The notes beneath the pieces were generated by a model. It searched no databases. It had not been told where the DNA came from and was given only the letters and a program-made list of their open reading frames with translations. Of a DNA stretch of 64,000 nucleotides, positions 39,301 through 54,300 are shown piece by piece. The translations under genes were made by a program, and so were the position numbers. Source of the DNA: Metellina segmentata (taxonomy: Eukaryota; Arthropoda; Arachnida; Araneae; Tetragnathidae); NCBI GenBank assembly GCA_947359465.1, contig OX375872.1, positions 126,802,337-126,866,336 on the forward strand, written 5' to 3'. Position 1 is the stretch's first letter, and each line of letters opens with the position of its first letter.

Positions 39301-42300
39301 CAAGACCGGAGAACCTTTACGTAAAGGCTTGTTGAGAAATATTTCTAAGTTGAAATCAGTGCTCAAAGATGAACTGCAACACAGAGACGTGAATATAGAA
39401 AATTCTTCGCAAGAACTAATTTGGACAAATTTAAATCCCACACAAAGTTGTATCATTAAAATAATATATTACCTAAATAAGCAGGATAGTAAATTTTTGA
39501 TGGATAGTCATGAATTAGTTAGTTTGTTGTGGGATATTTGGAGGTCAGATGATTTTCAGGCAAATCACTTCGTATCTAAAACATATGATTATAAAAATTT
39601 TAAGTTGTACAAATGGCTAGCAAAATGTCTTTTAGAATACATTAAATATCATGTCTATGAAGTAGAAATTCTTTTTGATCTTCTTCGACCATTGAATAGC
39701 TATTTATCCCAGCATTTTAAATTTATAACTGAATTTTTGCTGCATACAGTTTCAGAAAAGTATGGGGTAAAGTGGAAAAGACATGTATTTTTATATTTTA
39801 TAAATATTTTTCACAAAGATAAATATACCTTAAGCATGAAAACAAAATTTCTTCAATTTATAATCATACCTTCCTTTGCTGCCTCATTTCATAGAGGTGA
39901 AATTGACGAAATTGTTTTTCCTAATGAAATTAATGCTCAATCTAGTAACTTAGCCTATGTGCTAATTGAGAGAACAATAGGATATTGCTGCCATGTCACC
40001 AAGTCTGATGTAATGAAGATACTTTTGCTGCAGTTTTCCTGTATTCTTGTAAAATATGCTAGTCACCATTTATTCCCTGGATGCTGTAGGTAAGAAAAGT
40101 TCAAGAACACATTAATTTTCATTTGAATCCAATTCATTTTATGAAATGGCAATATTCAGAATAATCATGAATGTTTATCTTTTTTATTTCTTTTATTTGC
40201 AACAAAAATACATTTTAATAGCCATAATTTAGTTTAGCCATATGTAAGGTTAATAATAATTAACAAGTAAGGTTTAACATCTATATGCCTTAAGGGGTTC
40301 TTCAAAAGTAATTTTGTAATGAACCTCAGTTGGAAGTATATTTTAAGTAATCTAACACAATTCACTTACATAGGTTTAAGATGCTTACTTTTTTTTACTT
40401 AATTGCATAAAATCTGCCCAGATATATTCTTAAGAATTTGTTTTAGAAAAACAAGTCTTAAAAATCTTGAGTTGTCTTGGAAAATAAATCTGAGATCTGA
40501 ATATATACATAGAAGAGAATCTTGTGTAGTTAATTTTTAGCCAAAAGATAGCATCATTCAAATTGCATCTTGATAAATCTGGCAAGTATAGTGGACCGCT
40601 ATATTCTACACATTAATGACCTTGCTAATTTTTTGTTCCCAAAAATGAAAGCAGCCTTTTTTGATGACATTGTTAACATCCCAAAGATATACATGATACT
40701 TATTCATATTGTTTCAGTATGCCTAATAATTATCATACTGAAAAGGCGTACTTTGAATAAGCATTTTGATTTTGGCGGAAAATTTGTGACATTGAGAGTT
40801 TTTTTTACAGGCAATGAGTTTTTGAAAGTGTGTGCTTAGTACAGCTTAATCTCTTGAAGATCTAAAAAAAATGTTTTGTTAACCACTGAAAGCATGTATT
40901 AAAAAACCAGAATTCACAGAATTACTTTTATTAATGTATAAAAATCACTACTGTACCACACTCTGTAAAATACTTAAATATTTTCACTACAATATTGGGT
41001 ATCTAACTACATCTTAATTTTCTACATAAAATTTCTACATCTTAATTTTAAAATAGTCAAAATATGAGACTAATTTTTGATTTGTAGGAGGTAATTTTCT
41101 TGTATCCTTTTGTTTCGTAAATGTTTTCTTGTGATTCAATTCCAAAGAATCGTTAAAATCAAATAATAAATTTTCAAAGAACAAATCTAAGAATAAGTAC
41201 AAAAACAAAGGTTTTTTTTTGTTCTTTTCAATCCTGTGTTAATGCCATCTCAATACTTGAGACATAAACCTCTTGGAGATTTTGAGAGCTCTTATATATA
41301 AAAGTTTTTATCAAACATTTTTTTAATATAGTTCTTATAAAACACAAGAATCAAGAAGAATTTAATCATATAAATCATAAGAATCAAATTATGCATAGGC
41401 CTTAAGTGTTATGCATGAAGGCTGCTCCCATTCTACTGTAACTTTGTCACTACTTCTGAAACCCTTTCATGGATATGTAAGTGGCAGTCATTTCTTCTCA
41501 TCTGAATGGGTTGCAAAGGAAGTGGTTATGGGATTACATGACCCTCGTTCAGAATTGGATTGTAAATTTTGTCTGATGACAATTGACCTTGGGTCAGTCA
41601 ATTTATGGATAAGTGAAAATTCGTTAAGAGAAGGGCTGCTATATTAAATGCATAAATGGCTATCACTTCTATGATTGTACCCATGCCAACTCATTATCAT
41701 TGCTGTGTCTTTTGACACTGAATGATAAATTTAGATTCAGAATCCAAGTTAAAGATGTGAATAATAGAAGCTCTTTGTTTATATTAAAACCTATCACCTA
41801 ATTTAAAGATTTGACTCACAAAAATCATGCAAATCAACTGCCTCCCCTCGTGTGAGCTGGACTGACTGTAATGTAGCAAGATTCCCATGGGATAAAACAA
41901 GTCTTGCCATGTTCTCATCACTTTAAAGGCAGAGATTCAATACTGTACATACTTTAAATGAGAATGTATATTTAACTCATTTGTTGTAAACACAAATATC
42001 TATTTTTTTTTCTTAAGTTGAATGCTTTCATTCTGTTCCTGAAATTATTTTTATGTTCTAGCTATGGCTGTTTATTGAAAAAACTTCTACTCTTTGCTGA
42101 ATTTTGTATTCGGGTTGGAACTAGAAGCCACAATTTAGTGTTGAAGTGTCATGGAAATTTACTAATAAGTTACATTTCTGAATACACTAAAAGAGACTCC
42201 AATTCTGATGTCTTTCAGGTATATTTTATAAGTTTTAGATGCGTAATACATATACAGTGGTACCTCAATATACGTCTTTAATCCGTTCCAGATCCTTGGA

Positions 42301-45300
42301 CTAATTTGAAACAGGATGTACACAAAAAACTAATTTTTCCCATAAGAAATGAAGGTAAAAGGATTTATCTATCCCCATGGCTCTCTTTAAACACTTCACT
42401 TTCTTGATTCGTTCCTGCCTTGTTTTTCAAAAAGGATCAGTTTTACCTCTTCGCAAATCATTATCTCCAATATGCTATTGAAACACACTTTTTTCCGTTA
42501 TCCTTATCAAAAGAAATTTCTCAATATGTGCTCTAATGTCCCTGATCTTTGTTTAGTAATCAATTTCACCCCTTTGCAACATTAGCAGATTTAATAACGT
42601 TGTTTTTACATTCGTAGATGCTTTTGTTCTCGGCATACTGTATGCAGCAGCCAAGTCACGGATACATATGCCACCTTCTTATTTTTATGCAATCTCTTTT
42701 TGCATCCCATGGTGATCTTAAAACTCATGGTTAATGAATTTACAAAACATTCACGAGAAAAAACATGAAAATTCAAAGTTATAGCACTGATTGTACGCTG
42801 AATGGTACAAACAGTCATATTGATGCGCTCATGGGCAGTCATGGAAGAGATGCCAAATTTTAACACCATCCCCTTCCAAAATACCTCTTCCTCACCATTT
42901 GACAAACACAAGTTGTATTCCAAACTAAATTTTTCACATCCAAAGAGGATTTATATCAAGTTGGACTTAATCCAAAGTGGACATATATTGAGGTACCACT
43001 GTATATCTTTTCATTTTAAATTAATAATTATAATTCAAAATTTTAGTGAATAGCTATTCAAAATTTTTATATTCAAGTAATATTTAGAATAAATATTTAT
43101 AGATTAAAAATTTTTTTTTCCCATTTATTTTTCTTGTAAGTTTTAAATAGTAACAGTGTTTTAGAAATGAAAATGAAATTTACTTTAAAATAGGACAGAC
43201 CTACTCTAGGTTTCAGGCTTTTTTTTGTCTTGCTGGAGTTACTTTGTAACCAAGGTTATTGCACTTAAATTTACAGATACATAGTAATTTTCAGTGTATG
43301 TCCAGTCTAAAAAAACATATATCTGCTTTGAACCTTGCTCCTTATTTAATGCTATGAGCAACTACTTTTCTGATCTACTATAGATATACACGTGTTACTA
43401 ATTTCCAACAGCAAATTGCTACAGAATCTTTAACCCTTTGCTATCAGCAAGGTTTTTCTGTGCTTTTTTTATAATTAAATACTGAAATTGCACTCTTCAG
43501 CCTGAGGCAAGTATTACAAGTTCTCAACTATTTTCTGTTTTTTTATCATTCTTCTACGACTTCTGAAATGTGATTGATTAGTCTCATAACATTGTAACAT
43601 AGCTCATAATCATGCCTTTTAATATACTTTGAGGGTGGCTTTCATGGCAAGTGTAAGAATTAATGTATGTGGTTTCTCTAAAGAGTAAAAAATAGCTCAT
43701 AAATACTAAATATGTGAATTTGAATTAAGGTAGGGTAAAGTGGGGCAAGTACATACCTAAATTTACCAAGTTTGATTTAAGAGGTCTCTACAAAATTTAA
43801 TTTTATCCCTGATTGAATATTTTTTTGCTGCAGAATAGAGATCAGATTCTCATCAAAATGTTATCAATGCAAATAGCTTTGTTTTTGATGATGATTTTGT
43901 TGGTTAAAATTCTAAAATTGTGAAAAAATGATTGAGTTATACAATTTTTTATAGTTTGGGTTAAGAAGACACGAAGAGGAAGGAAAAGCACTAATAATAT
44001 GTAACAGCAGAGACGCTTTTATTTAGTGTATATAATTATATTAAAAATGATAGTTTGCAAAAACAATCTTTTCATTGTTCTTTAAAGCTTAGAAAAGGTA
44101 ATTTTCATACTGTTAATCAATGTAACCTGAAGAGTATATCAGTTCAACATAATATCAGTTTCCACAAAATCTAAGGTGGTAAAATCAAAGAGCATAGCAG
44201 CAGCAGCAGCAGAAGAGAGCAGCAGCAATAATTGTACTAAAAATTAAAGTGTACAAATCAACTTGTTAAAAAATAAGTAATTACTAGTAACAATCCAAAG
44301 TTTAGATAAATAAAAAAATGAACAGTAAAATATTCTTGGTACAATACAACCGGATCGGCTTTAAAAAATTAACATCAGAAAAAATGCATAGAAATTTAAT
44401 TAACTTTTAGGCCCTCATAAAGAGTATGAGTCTTAATTAAGTGATTACAGGAAAATTATTGTACATTATTTTTTCTGTTTGATTATTCAATTTCAAAAAG
44501 TACTTCTTGTCCTCCTGCTACGGGAAGAGGAAGTATGTAAATTATATAATTTTTCACTACAGAACTGATATTTTCTTTGTACAGGGGTTTGAAAGTAGTA
44601 GAGCCAATTATTGACAACTTTCTCATCTACCTTAAAACAAAATCATCATTTTCGAAATATAGTACTTCCACAACATAATGCTTAACTGGTTTTCTCCAAG
44701 AACATAACTATAGCCCAATCACCAATTGCTAACTCATCTGTTGTTTTAAATCTATTAATATCTTCTTCAACTATTGCCCTTACAAAAGTGTTCATGTCTT
44801 AAAATTCATCATAATCTCTCACACTGTCCATTTCACTATCAGATTCTGATAAACTTTCAATTAGCTTCTTTTTTGGTTTGAATTTTTTTTTTTTTTTGTA
44901 GTTGCAGATTGTGTTTTTTTTTTCTGTGCTTTTCTTACCTCCTTCAATTTTTCCATCTCCTGTATTTTGTTGATCCAGAAGTCTTTTGTGAACTTATCTG
45001 AAGTTATCATTTCCGATCCATTGTCTACCTTCGTTTTCTTTGTTTACCTTGGCACCTTGTTTTATTCAAAATATAATTGGAGATTGATTAAAGTAATAAT
45101 GTCCAACTCTGGAATATAAACAGTTATAGGTCAAGGGGGAAGTACAGGCCAGTGTTCTCTCTTGCCCTGCTGTTTCAAAGTGGGGCAAGTGCAGACGGAT
45201 TCGCACTTTCCCCAGTGGCAACATCCACACTAACTCCACCATTGTACATTTGAGTGGCAAGTGCAGACTAGAGCCTAACTCTTGTAAAAAACAAAGAAGG

Positions 45301-48300
45301 GCAAATAATTGGTGTTATTCTTAAACAGAAAGATAGAAACTAGTTACTTACATAAAAAAGTCCAAATAAAGTGGACAATATCAAAGAATACTCTTGAATT
45401 TCAAAGATCATTTACTACTTGATACACCAAGTGGAATCAACAGGTGTGGTTTGAAACCCTCCCTGGATGTAATGCCTTGCTTCAGCACACTCTAGTGTCG
45501 AAAGTATTAAAGTGGAGATTGTATGCTGTACAATAAATCCCCTAGACTTCAGCTCGGTGAATTATTCAGCTCCTATATTATGGACCTACTATGCACTTAC
45601 CCCACTTTACTCTATACAATACAGATATATTGGTTTATAAGAAAATTAAATATTGAAGAAGATTAACTTTGTTACTGTTTCTCTTAAGTCTTGTTTTTTT
45701 TAGCTAAGAAATAAATTTTAAAGAGCATTTTATCCCCAACTACTGTAGACTGACTCTGACCATGTGCTGATTAGTAAGTCTTCATGTTCCAAAGTTTTAC
45801 AAGAACAACCTAGATACAATTTAAAGTTTTTTTTTTTTTTTTTAAATAATTTCATTGTGATTGCAAATTAACAGAAGTCCAAGAGACCATATCAGTTACA
45901 AGTCAAAACTAATTGTACCAGTTGAGGGTTATGATAAAGGTTTAGAACTTAAAATTATTTATTAGAATTTATCTTAAAAAAAAGTAATGTTTTTCTGTTA
46001 TATTTTTATGCTTCCAGGTCTTGCTTGATTTCTGTAACTTATATACTCCAGAGGTACAAAGAACAGCTATACATCTTCTTCAAATTTTAAGTAAATCTAC
46101 ATGTTTCAACTCTGAACAGAGTTTCAACCTTAAACTTTGGATTGAAAAAGTACTTCCGGGAAATAGTGATGTTGTGCCTCAATGTATCCATATTTTTAAT
46201 ATGGTTAAGTGCCAGCCTAAGGTAAATTACTCATATGTAACTTCTCAATTGAGTTTATCAAAGTTGCCAAGTGCTCAGGAACTTTCGGAGTTTCTCTGCT
46301 AAAACATCGAAAATCCATATCTCCGCGTATTGTATGGTTCACTCCATAAATTGCGTCGATGCAGGGAAAAGGGAAATTTTCGCCAGAGTCTTGAATCGTA
46401 TTGCGATATTTTTCTTATGAAAAGGGAAAATTTTTCACTTAAGGGTAAATTGTGTATTGGATTTTTGTTTCTATAATTTAAGGATAAAACCTTTTATGTA
46501 TACATGTAATTTTTTTATCCTTTATGTGCTAAAAGAAATTATTTGTAATAAGGAATTTTATGACTGTTTTCAGAGAAAAATATGCCAGTCTTTCCTTTTT
46601 TTTTGTCTTTATTTTTGCGTTGCTGCTGAAGCAACCTCAAAACTGAAATTTTATGAAATTGCTCCTGAAGCTGCTCAGAAAAAGTTGGCAACCCTGGTTT
46701 ATTAATTTTTTATGTTATTGAGATGGGAAAAGATAAACAAGTAATGGAGTACTTATTAAACAGAATATTGTCTATCTTTTACATGTGATTATTAAACCTT
46801 GATCTAATTGCTACCAATTTGTGATTTTAAAAAAATGTGATAATAATTTTTGACACGTACATCATTTCTCTTTGTCAGTCAGTATTTTGTACATAAAAAA
46901 AACTCCTTTTTGAACTGAGTGGTTTCAGTTACACTATGTACTAAAACAGGAGCGTACATATGAAGTGTTGTGGATACGAATGGTGAACTCAACATTGGGT
47001 GAAACATTTTTTTACTACATTTTGGTTCGTCAGACATTAGTGAATAATGGTATTAACTTTTTGTTGAGTTTGCCCTTTCTAACCATATAAAAAAACGACT
47101 GACAGTAGCTGTCCTATCTTCTAAGAGCGGTAGAGCTCTGCATTTAAATGCGTTTTTCTGGAAACCAGCATTTGTTGAGTTCGCCCTTTGTATCCCAATG
47201 CCTCATATAAGCTATGATTTTTTGACATTCAACTAATATTTTCCAAGAATACACATATTTTCTAAACTTATTTATGTGTATCACAGATTGATTAAAGGTA
47301 TTATATTTCATTTAACATTTCAGAATACAGCATCTAATATATGATGGTTTGTTGCATTTTGGATAGGTATTTTTTCTAATATGCACATATTTTGAAACTT
47401 CAAATTTGATATGTTTTCCTTAACCCAAAATGTATACCAAACCAGAGGAATTTATCAAGCAAACAGGCTGCACTTGCATTTATTAGTACTACACTAGCAA
47501 ATACCTAACAGAATGATCTGATAAAAAAGAGCTAATTGACAATAACTCAACATTTTTCTGTGTAAATTACTGAGTTTGGTTACCAAACAATTGTGTTTTC
47601 TATCATCTATACGTATAAGGAAGAGTTGGTGTCAGTTTGACCATTTTCTTTTAGTTTAGAGATTTTTTATGAAATTTGTACAATGTATATATGTTTACAG
47701 ATATTCAATTTGGAGCACAAAGATGTTATCCAGGATTTGATTTCCATGGCAAATCTATTGGCTTTTCAAAATAGTCTGTCCCATGAAAATAAAGAGCTTC
47801 TCTTTCAAATAACTGAAATTCTATTGAAGAGGATCAAATCAATGGAGAAAAATCAAGTAATTTTTCATATTAATGCATTTAATTTCTTTTAGATTTGAAA
47901 TATGTAAATTCCGATTTAATCTAATTCCCTTTCATTTCCTGTTTGACTAAAGCCATTGTTTTTCTCAGTATTTTAAAAATTAATTCTAAAAAATAAAATA
48001 TTCTATTTATGAAAAAGCTTATATAGCACTCTGACCATGACTTTCCTTCACAGTTCTTCACATAGTGGTATACGTTTTTTTTTTTTCAAGGTTAATTTTG
48101 TGTTTACAAAGCACAAGTTTGCGCTTGAATCCAATTAATGTCAAACAAGTATTTTCAAGAATCATATAAATTTTAACATAATCTGCTATAAAATAGTTTT
48201 AAAATTTTTCAATACAATTAAGATTTTGAAACAATACACAAAAACCAACTTTACTGTCTTTACATAACAATTAAAGGACTTTCGATTTATTAAATTCTAA

Positions 48301-51300
48301 TAACAAATTTTCTTTCAAGTTCTCTTAGAACTGCACTTACATTTGACATTTTATTACTATTTTGTTCTGTTATCTTCTGTCTGAATTCTTTAAAAGAATT
48401 CAGACCTTCTTTTGTCGTATATAAGTTCAATCCCAACACCTTTTCAGATTGCATATATTCCCTGTTCCAGTAATAAAAAGTATAAAAACATTTATTTCAA
48501 TATGCCATTTATTGAATCGATCTATTTATAAGGACTGATTAGAAAAAAGCAACAAATGTTCATAATATTAGATACATTCACGTTTTAAAAAGCTAAAAAA
48601 TAATAGATTAAACTTTTGTGGATGGTCTAAGCATGTGCAAAATGGTCTAAAGATTAATGCTATAAATTATTAAAGTAAAGCATCTCCAAAAAATAAGAAG
48701 AGAAGTAAACTTTCTTATATGTTTACTTGTTTTTTTTATTAATCAAAAATATAAAATATGATTATAAAATCATGCTATTAGTATTTCTTTATCACTGATA
48801 TTTCTGTTCCCTTCTAATTTCAGTGGGTTAACACACAACTTGCTCACTCTCAGAATAAAGATATCCCTTTTGAAGAAAATAGGGATTTATTTGCAACATT
48901 GTATGATAGTCGCTGTTTTGGCAGTCATGTTTGTATGGTTTATCGGGTAATTTCACAAAAAAGCAGACAAACGTCAAATTCTCTGCATGAAATTACTATG
49001 GATTGCGATAATATTATCAAAGATTTGTTTGATTTTGTTGATAATGATGATAAATCCCCTGTTGAAGAACCTATGGATTTCAGAAGTAACTCTATTCTTG
49101 AAAATACTGCTGAAAAAGTGCTCGGTTATCTATCCAAGTTTTTCAGCACTACTTGTGCAGCATCTTTTGCTAAGCATCAAAAGAATATTGCTCTTTCAGT
49201 GCTCAACTTTTTGTTAAAATTAGCTTGTAAAGTAAGTTACTACTTTTACTATCCTCCTTAAATATGAGTTCTTGCATGCACAATTTTGTTTACTTTTATG
49301 TTTAAAGGCATAATGAATGTAATAATATTTTTGTCAAGACCTCTATCTAAGAAAATTCGTTTTTTCTCTTTAATTATCGTATCTATTTAACACAAAGCAG
49401 CAGTTACACAACGATATATGTTTTACACTATTTCCAAACTGAACTGATTATTTTGTTGTGTTATTGTCAAAAATCTGTTTCGTTATTTTATGTTGTAATT
49501 GATGTGGTCCTGACCATTTCTTTTGCTGTATTTTGCATATAAATCCTTTTAGCTATGAAATTTAAAAGTCCTCAAAATACAATTTACAGCATATCTGTAA
49601 TGTATTCAGGTGTTGAAGAATGAACCAATGTTCTGTAAAAATGAAACACTTGTTGTTGTTGTTGTGCGGGCCATATATGGCCCAATTGGGGGTGCCATTG
49701 CCCTGGAGGGTTGGACTTCTTCATGCATGAAACATCCGTTTTACAGGAAGGTCCCTTTCACACATCCATCCATTCACTCACACATATCGTAATTTAGATC
49801 GCAATCAGAGGCCGATAACCCCCAGAGGTATTGAATTGGTATGGGAACATGGGGGACTTTGTGACCACGACCTATTTATTGTGCCCCAGCCACCATTAGC
49901 GAACACGACAGTCTTTTAGCCAGGTCCAAGCGCCGATCTCGCAACCATCAGAATTGCAGGCTCTGCTGAAATGAAACACTTTTGCATATAAACTACAAAA
50001 ATCAATATGCCTGTGAATCCTGGATGTGTAAGTAGGCCCATAAAGACATTGTGTGTGTCTTACTTTTTTAAATGAACATGTTAATGTGTATTCCACTAAC
50101 TATATATTTGACACTGATACCTTTTCTTAAAATTATTTGTGAATTTTAAATTGCAAAAATTTGGTTTGGGATTTTAGTAATTGCTTGAATTTAAAACTAT
50201 GACAGCAATGATTTCCAGTGAAATTCATATTGTAGTGGAACCATGATTTTACTTTGTTCATAAGACCAGTATCAAAAAATTATGTAGCAGAAAAAGCATA
50301 GAAGCTATGTCACCAGAAACTTGTTTTCACAGAATAAGGACTTCAGAAAAATTTAATAGAGAAACAGGAAAGACCAAATACATAAAATCATGGTTTCACT
50401 GTCTTTGAACACTATGATTATGCTAAATTTGCCAATTATTATTTGACTTTTGATACTTGCAAATATCATGCAAACAAATCTAATTGTATCAATCTGTACA
50501 GATAAAACAAGATTTTATTTTAACAGGGTAGTTAGCTTAGTGATAGTTAAGAGGAAATTATTGAAAATTAATATCTATTTAAGTGAATAGAAGGATCAAG
50601 AAGAATGTAAACTGAAGCTTAAATTTTGTATTTCATTTCATTTATGAATGATTATATAACAATATTTTGTACCATGTAGCAGCTTTATAACATACAAATT
50701 ATGCTTTTAATATCTGTTTGTTATTTAATTTCTTTAATATTTCTTTTGCAAATGTTTTTTTTTTTTTATGTGATACCAATTTTTTAAGTAATGAATTACC
50801 AGTAATAAAATCTGTTTTAGGACTTCAATACAGAAAAATATTGTGAGCAGGTCTTTTCCATTAAGTGTATGGATCTATTGAAATCCTCACTCTTGCTTCA
50901 TCCATTTGATCAGCTTCATTTTGATTTAAAATGGTGGTTTAATGATATTGCTATAGTAAGTTATGCTCTATTTTTTACATTAATGCACTTCTATTAGCAA
51001 ATAAGTTGAAAGCATGATTAATAAATATAAAATAAAATATGTAAATGTGTGCCTTAAAAGTTGGCGTGGTGTGGAAGTTTGGAGAGTGGGGTGCCAGCTC
51101 AAGTGTTACTTCGTCATCTGATCGGGGTTCCAAATTACATAGTGTTGTCCTCAGATCTTTTGCTTAGGGATTGATGCCGGACCATCATAATGCCTTTTGT
51201 GTTGCTCCTGTGTGACAGTAATTAAAAAAAACCCATCTAGCTTGTCTTAAAAATAAACTATGTACTCCTTGCAAGACATTAATTATCTGACAACCCTAAT

Positions 51301-54300
51301 TGCTTCACTAGTTGGATCGCATTTGAATGTACTCCAATCATTTTTCATTCCTTGAAGAAGCTAAAAACTTACTCAATAAAAGTATGAATATTTATTAAGT
51401 TTTTAGTTGAGATTCAAAGTTTTTATATTATTTAACTGTTTGAAAAAAAAAAGTTCAATAATTTGTATTTACTGTAAAACATACTTTTAACTTAAAACCA
51501 ATAATTTTTCCTACTTAAATTTCATCTATCTTAAAGGTTGTAAACTAAGTGAAAAAAAGCAGTTTATAATACTTGTAGCGTATGAAGTACTTTATAATAA
51601 ATTTATTAAAGAGAAACTATATTTGTATGGAACTCAATAGATAGATCAATATATTCAGATGACCCTTCTCTTGTCCACTATTTTAAAACTAAATTATTGG
51701 GAAAGGTTCTACATTGAATAGAGAGTGCAATTTTAAAACTGAAATTCCTAAAAAGTATAGTGAACTTTTGAAATTGTCTACTAGTAAATCAGGCCAGGCT
51801 TTGCATAAGATTTTATTTCATTAATAATTCTGATTTTCTTTTGTATTTTTTATTTTAAAGTAACTAATGGTATATTTTTGCAACTTACTAATTCGGCTTC
51901 TAGCATTCCCCAAATCACTGTTGTCATTTATGTTTACTGATTAGTAACAAAGTTACAGCTTTTAAGTGCTTTTATTTTTGACATAATTTTCACAGTGCAA
52001 TTCCTTTAAAACTCTTTCATAGCATTGTAAAATCACATTTCATTTATTTTAGTGTATTCCAAATTTTTCCATGTGAAATTTTTTTTAATGATCATTGATT
52101 GCTAATAACATCATATACTGTGTTAGTATATAATTTATGAAATAGCTGTAACATAAAATGTAGTTAAATATTGTGAATTTTATTTATACTCATGAGACAC
52201 TTAATTCTTACTTTTACAATAACAGAAAAAAGATGAACAAGATTATGCCAATGTTTCCATCTGCTTAGAATTTGAAGTACTACTGCATTTAATTTTGACA
52301 AAGCTGAAAGCGAAAGAAGATTTTATAATAAACTTGATAGTGTTATTTCGTGATATGATCCCATTTTTCTCCTGTCACAATCGTGCAGTAAGTAGAAATT
52401 TCAATCATCCACATTGATTTTTATATTTTTTGCTATTCAAATTATATGTTCTTATATAAAATCCTTTCAAAGTTGTCTTAAGCTTTGAATAATTGCTCCA
52501 ATACTATTAATTTTCTAATACTTCATTCATGCCTAATTTTGTTTACAATCATCTACATCGGCATTTAAAATTTATTGAATTAAATGCATGTATCATGCAG
52601 TACAAAATTAAACAACTATTGTTTTAATAAAATTTATTTTAAGAACTTTTTACTGAAAATTTTCTTTTTTGTTACTACTACTGTAATTTTATTATCTACT
52701 CACAAATATATAAAACTTCTTATTTTCTTACATGATTGAATGCATGTAATCATTTATGACTAGTAAAATTTTAATTCCATCAAAGAGTGGTAAAAGAATC
52801 TTATATTTTTTAAAATTGTATTTATCAGTGAGATAGCTCTATTAACCCTCCATTTTTCTCAATGATCCTGACTGGTGCTTGATGACTTTTTTCTATTTTT
52901 TTTTAGTATATCCTAAAATGTATGATATTTTTAAAACATAATTTATGCACATGTAACTAAGAAAGAAAACGTCAATGTTCTCTTAGATGCACCACAGTTT
53001 TCATTTGATAAAAATTACTTACTACTAACAGAGATTTTAAAATGCAGATAAAAAGCTACTGTATTAAAATAAAAAATTAACTCATAGTAATCCCATTTTA
53101 TATTTTAATTCTTTCAAAGCATGTGTAACGTGTTATTTCTCATTTCATCAATTTTACTACCAATAGTGTCTTGATTATCAAAAGAATTATGACAGGGTGG
53201 TAACAGAATTGGGAAGTCAGGAAATTCTCAGAAAGCTTTTTAATTCTGGAAATCTCGAAAAATTTCCAAATTTCACAAAAAGTCAGGGAATTTTTAAATT
53301 TTTTAAATAAAAAAATAGTATTTGCCAAAATTGTAATTCGAATAAAGAACACTAGCGTTGTAATTTTCGAAAACTGCCGCAGTAATTTCTCCAGAGTAGG
53401 TAGAGTATCTTGTCTCCGTGAGGCTGGTGATACAACTTGTGGTATATAATTTGAAATTTGTGTAGCTAATGATGATTGTTTGTGTATTAAGTTAATATTT
53501 TTTGCTTGCAATTACCTTTTTCTTAAATTTTTTAGTGAAGCTTGAGTCTACATTTATAGCAGTGGAAACGGTCTTCTCGCTTTTTTGGTGCACTTCTAAA
53601 GTTGACAAGGAAGGAATTATTTCAAATGAACAATGAAATCAAAAGACAGTTTAACGGATTTTGAAATAACTTTATAAAATATTCCAAATGGAAATATAAG
53701 CTTTCCACTTGCCTAGGTTGCCATAAAAACAGCAATATTTGTAATACAAATGGGTTGCTTTTACCTGCCATAACTCTCTATTAGAAGTGCGCCAAGACCA
53801 TTGCCATCGCTATAAACGTAGACTGAAGCTGTAGCAATTTTTTATGTCTATTTACATTTGATTTGATGTATAGTAGGCTAATGTAAGATCAGGTGTAAAA
53901 AGTTCATAATCAAAATAAATTGGGTCATCCGAAAAGTTCTATTTTGCTACCACTGGTAAGGAGTGACCTTGATTGAAGCAGATGTGGAACTTTGGTCTTT
54001 GCTGCTTTCTCTGCATAATTCTGGCAGGTGTTGTGTCATAATATTTGTTTCACTGCAGTGCTAAGAGTGGAGAACCAAAACGTTAATTTTCATCATATTA
54101 TGCTCTTTTATTTTAAGAAAGAAAAAACTTCTTGTAAAATGTGTGCTGTATATGGACAAAGTGATGTTTCTGGTGACACAGTTCAAAGGTGGTTTGATAA
54201 ATTTAAGTGCAGAAAATTCAGCTTCAAAGATGATTCCCGCTCTGAACGACCATCCTCTGTAAATGATGACCTATTAAAAGATGCTATTGCTGAAAATCGA

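Noticed and set aside
40589..41648. TA-flanked pogo- or mariner-like MITE
   Set aside because: The inverted ends match only loosely. Kept as a note in the intron entry rather than called.
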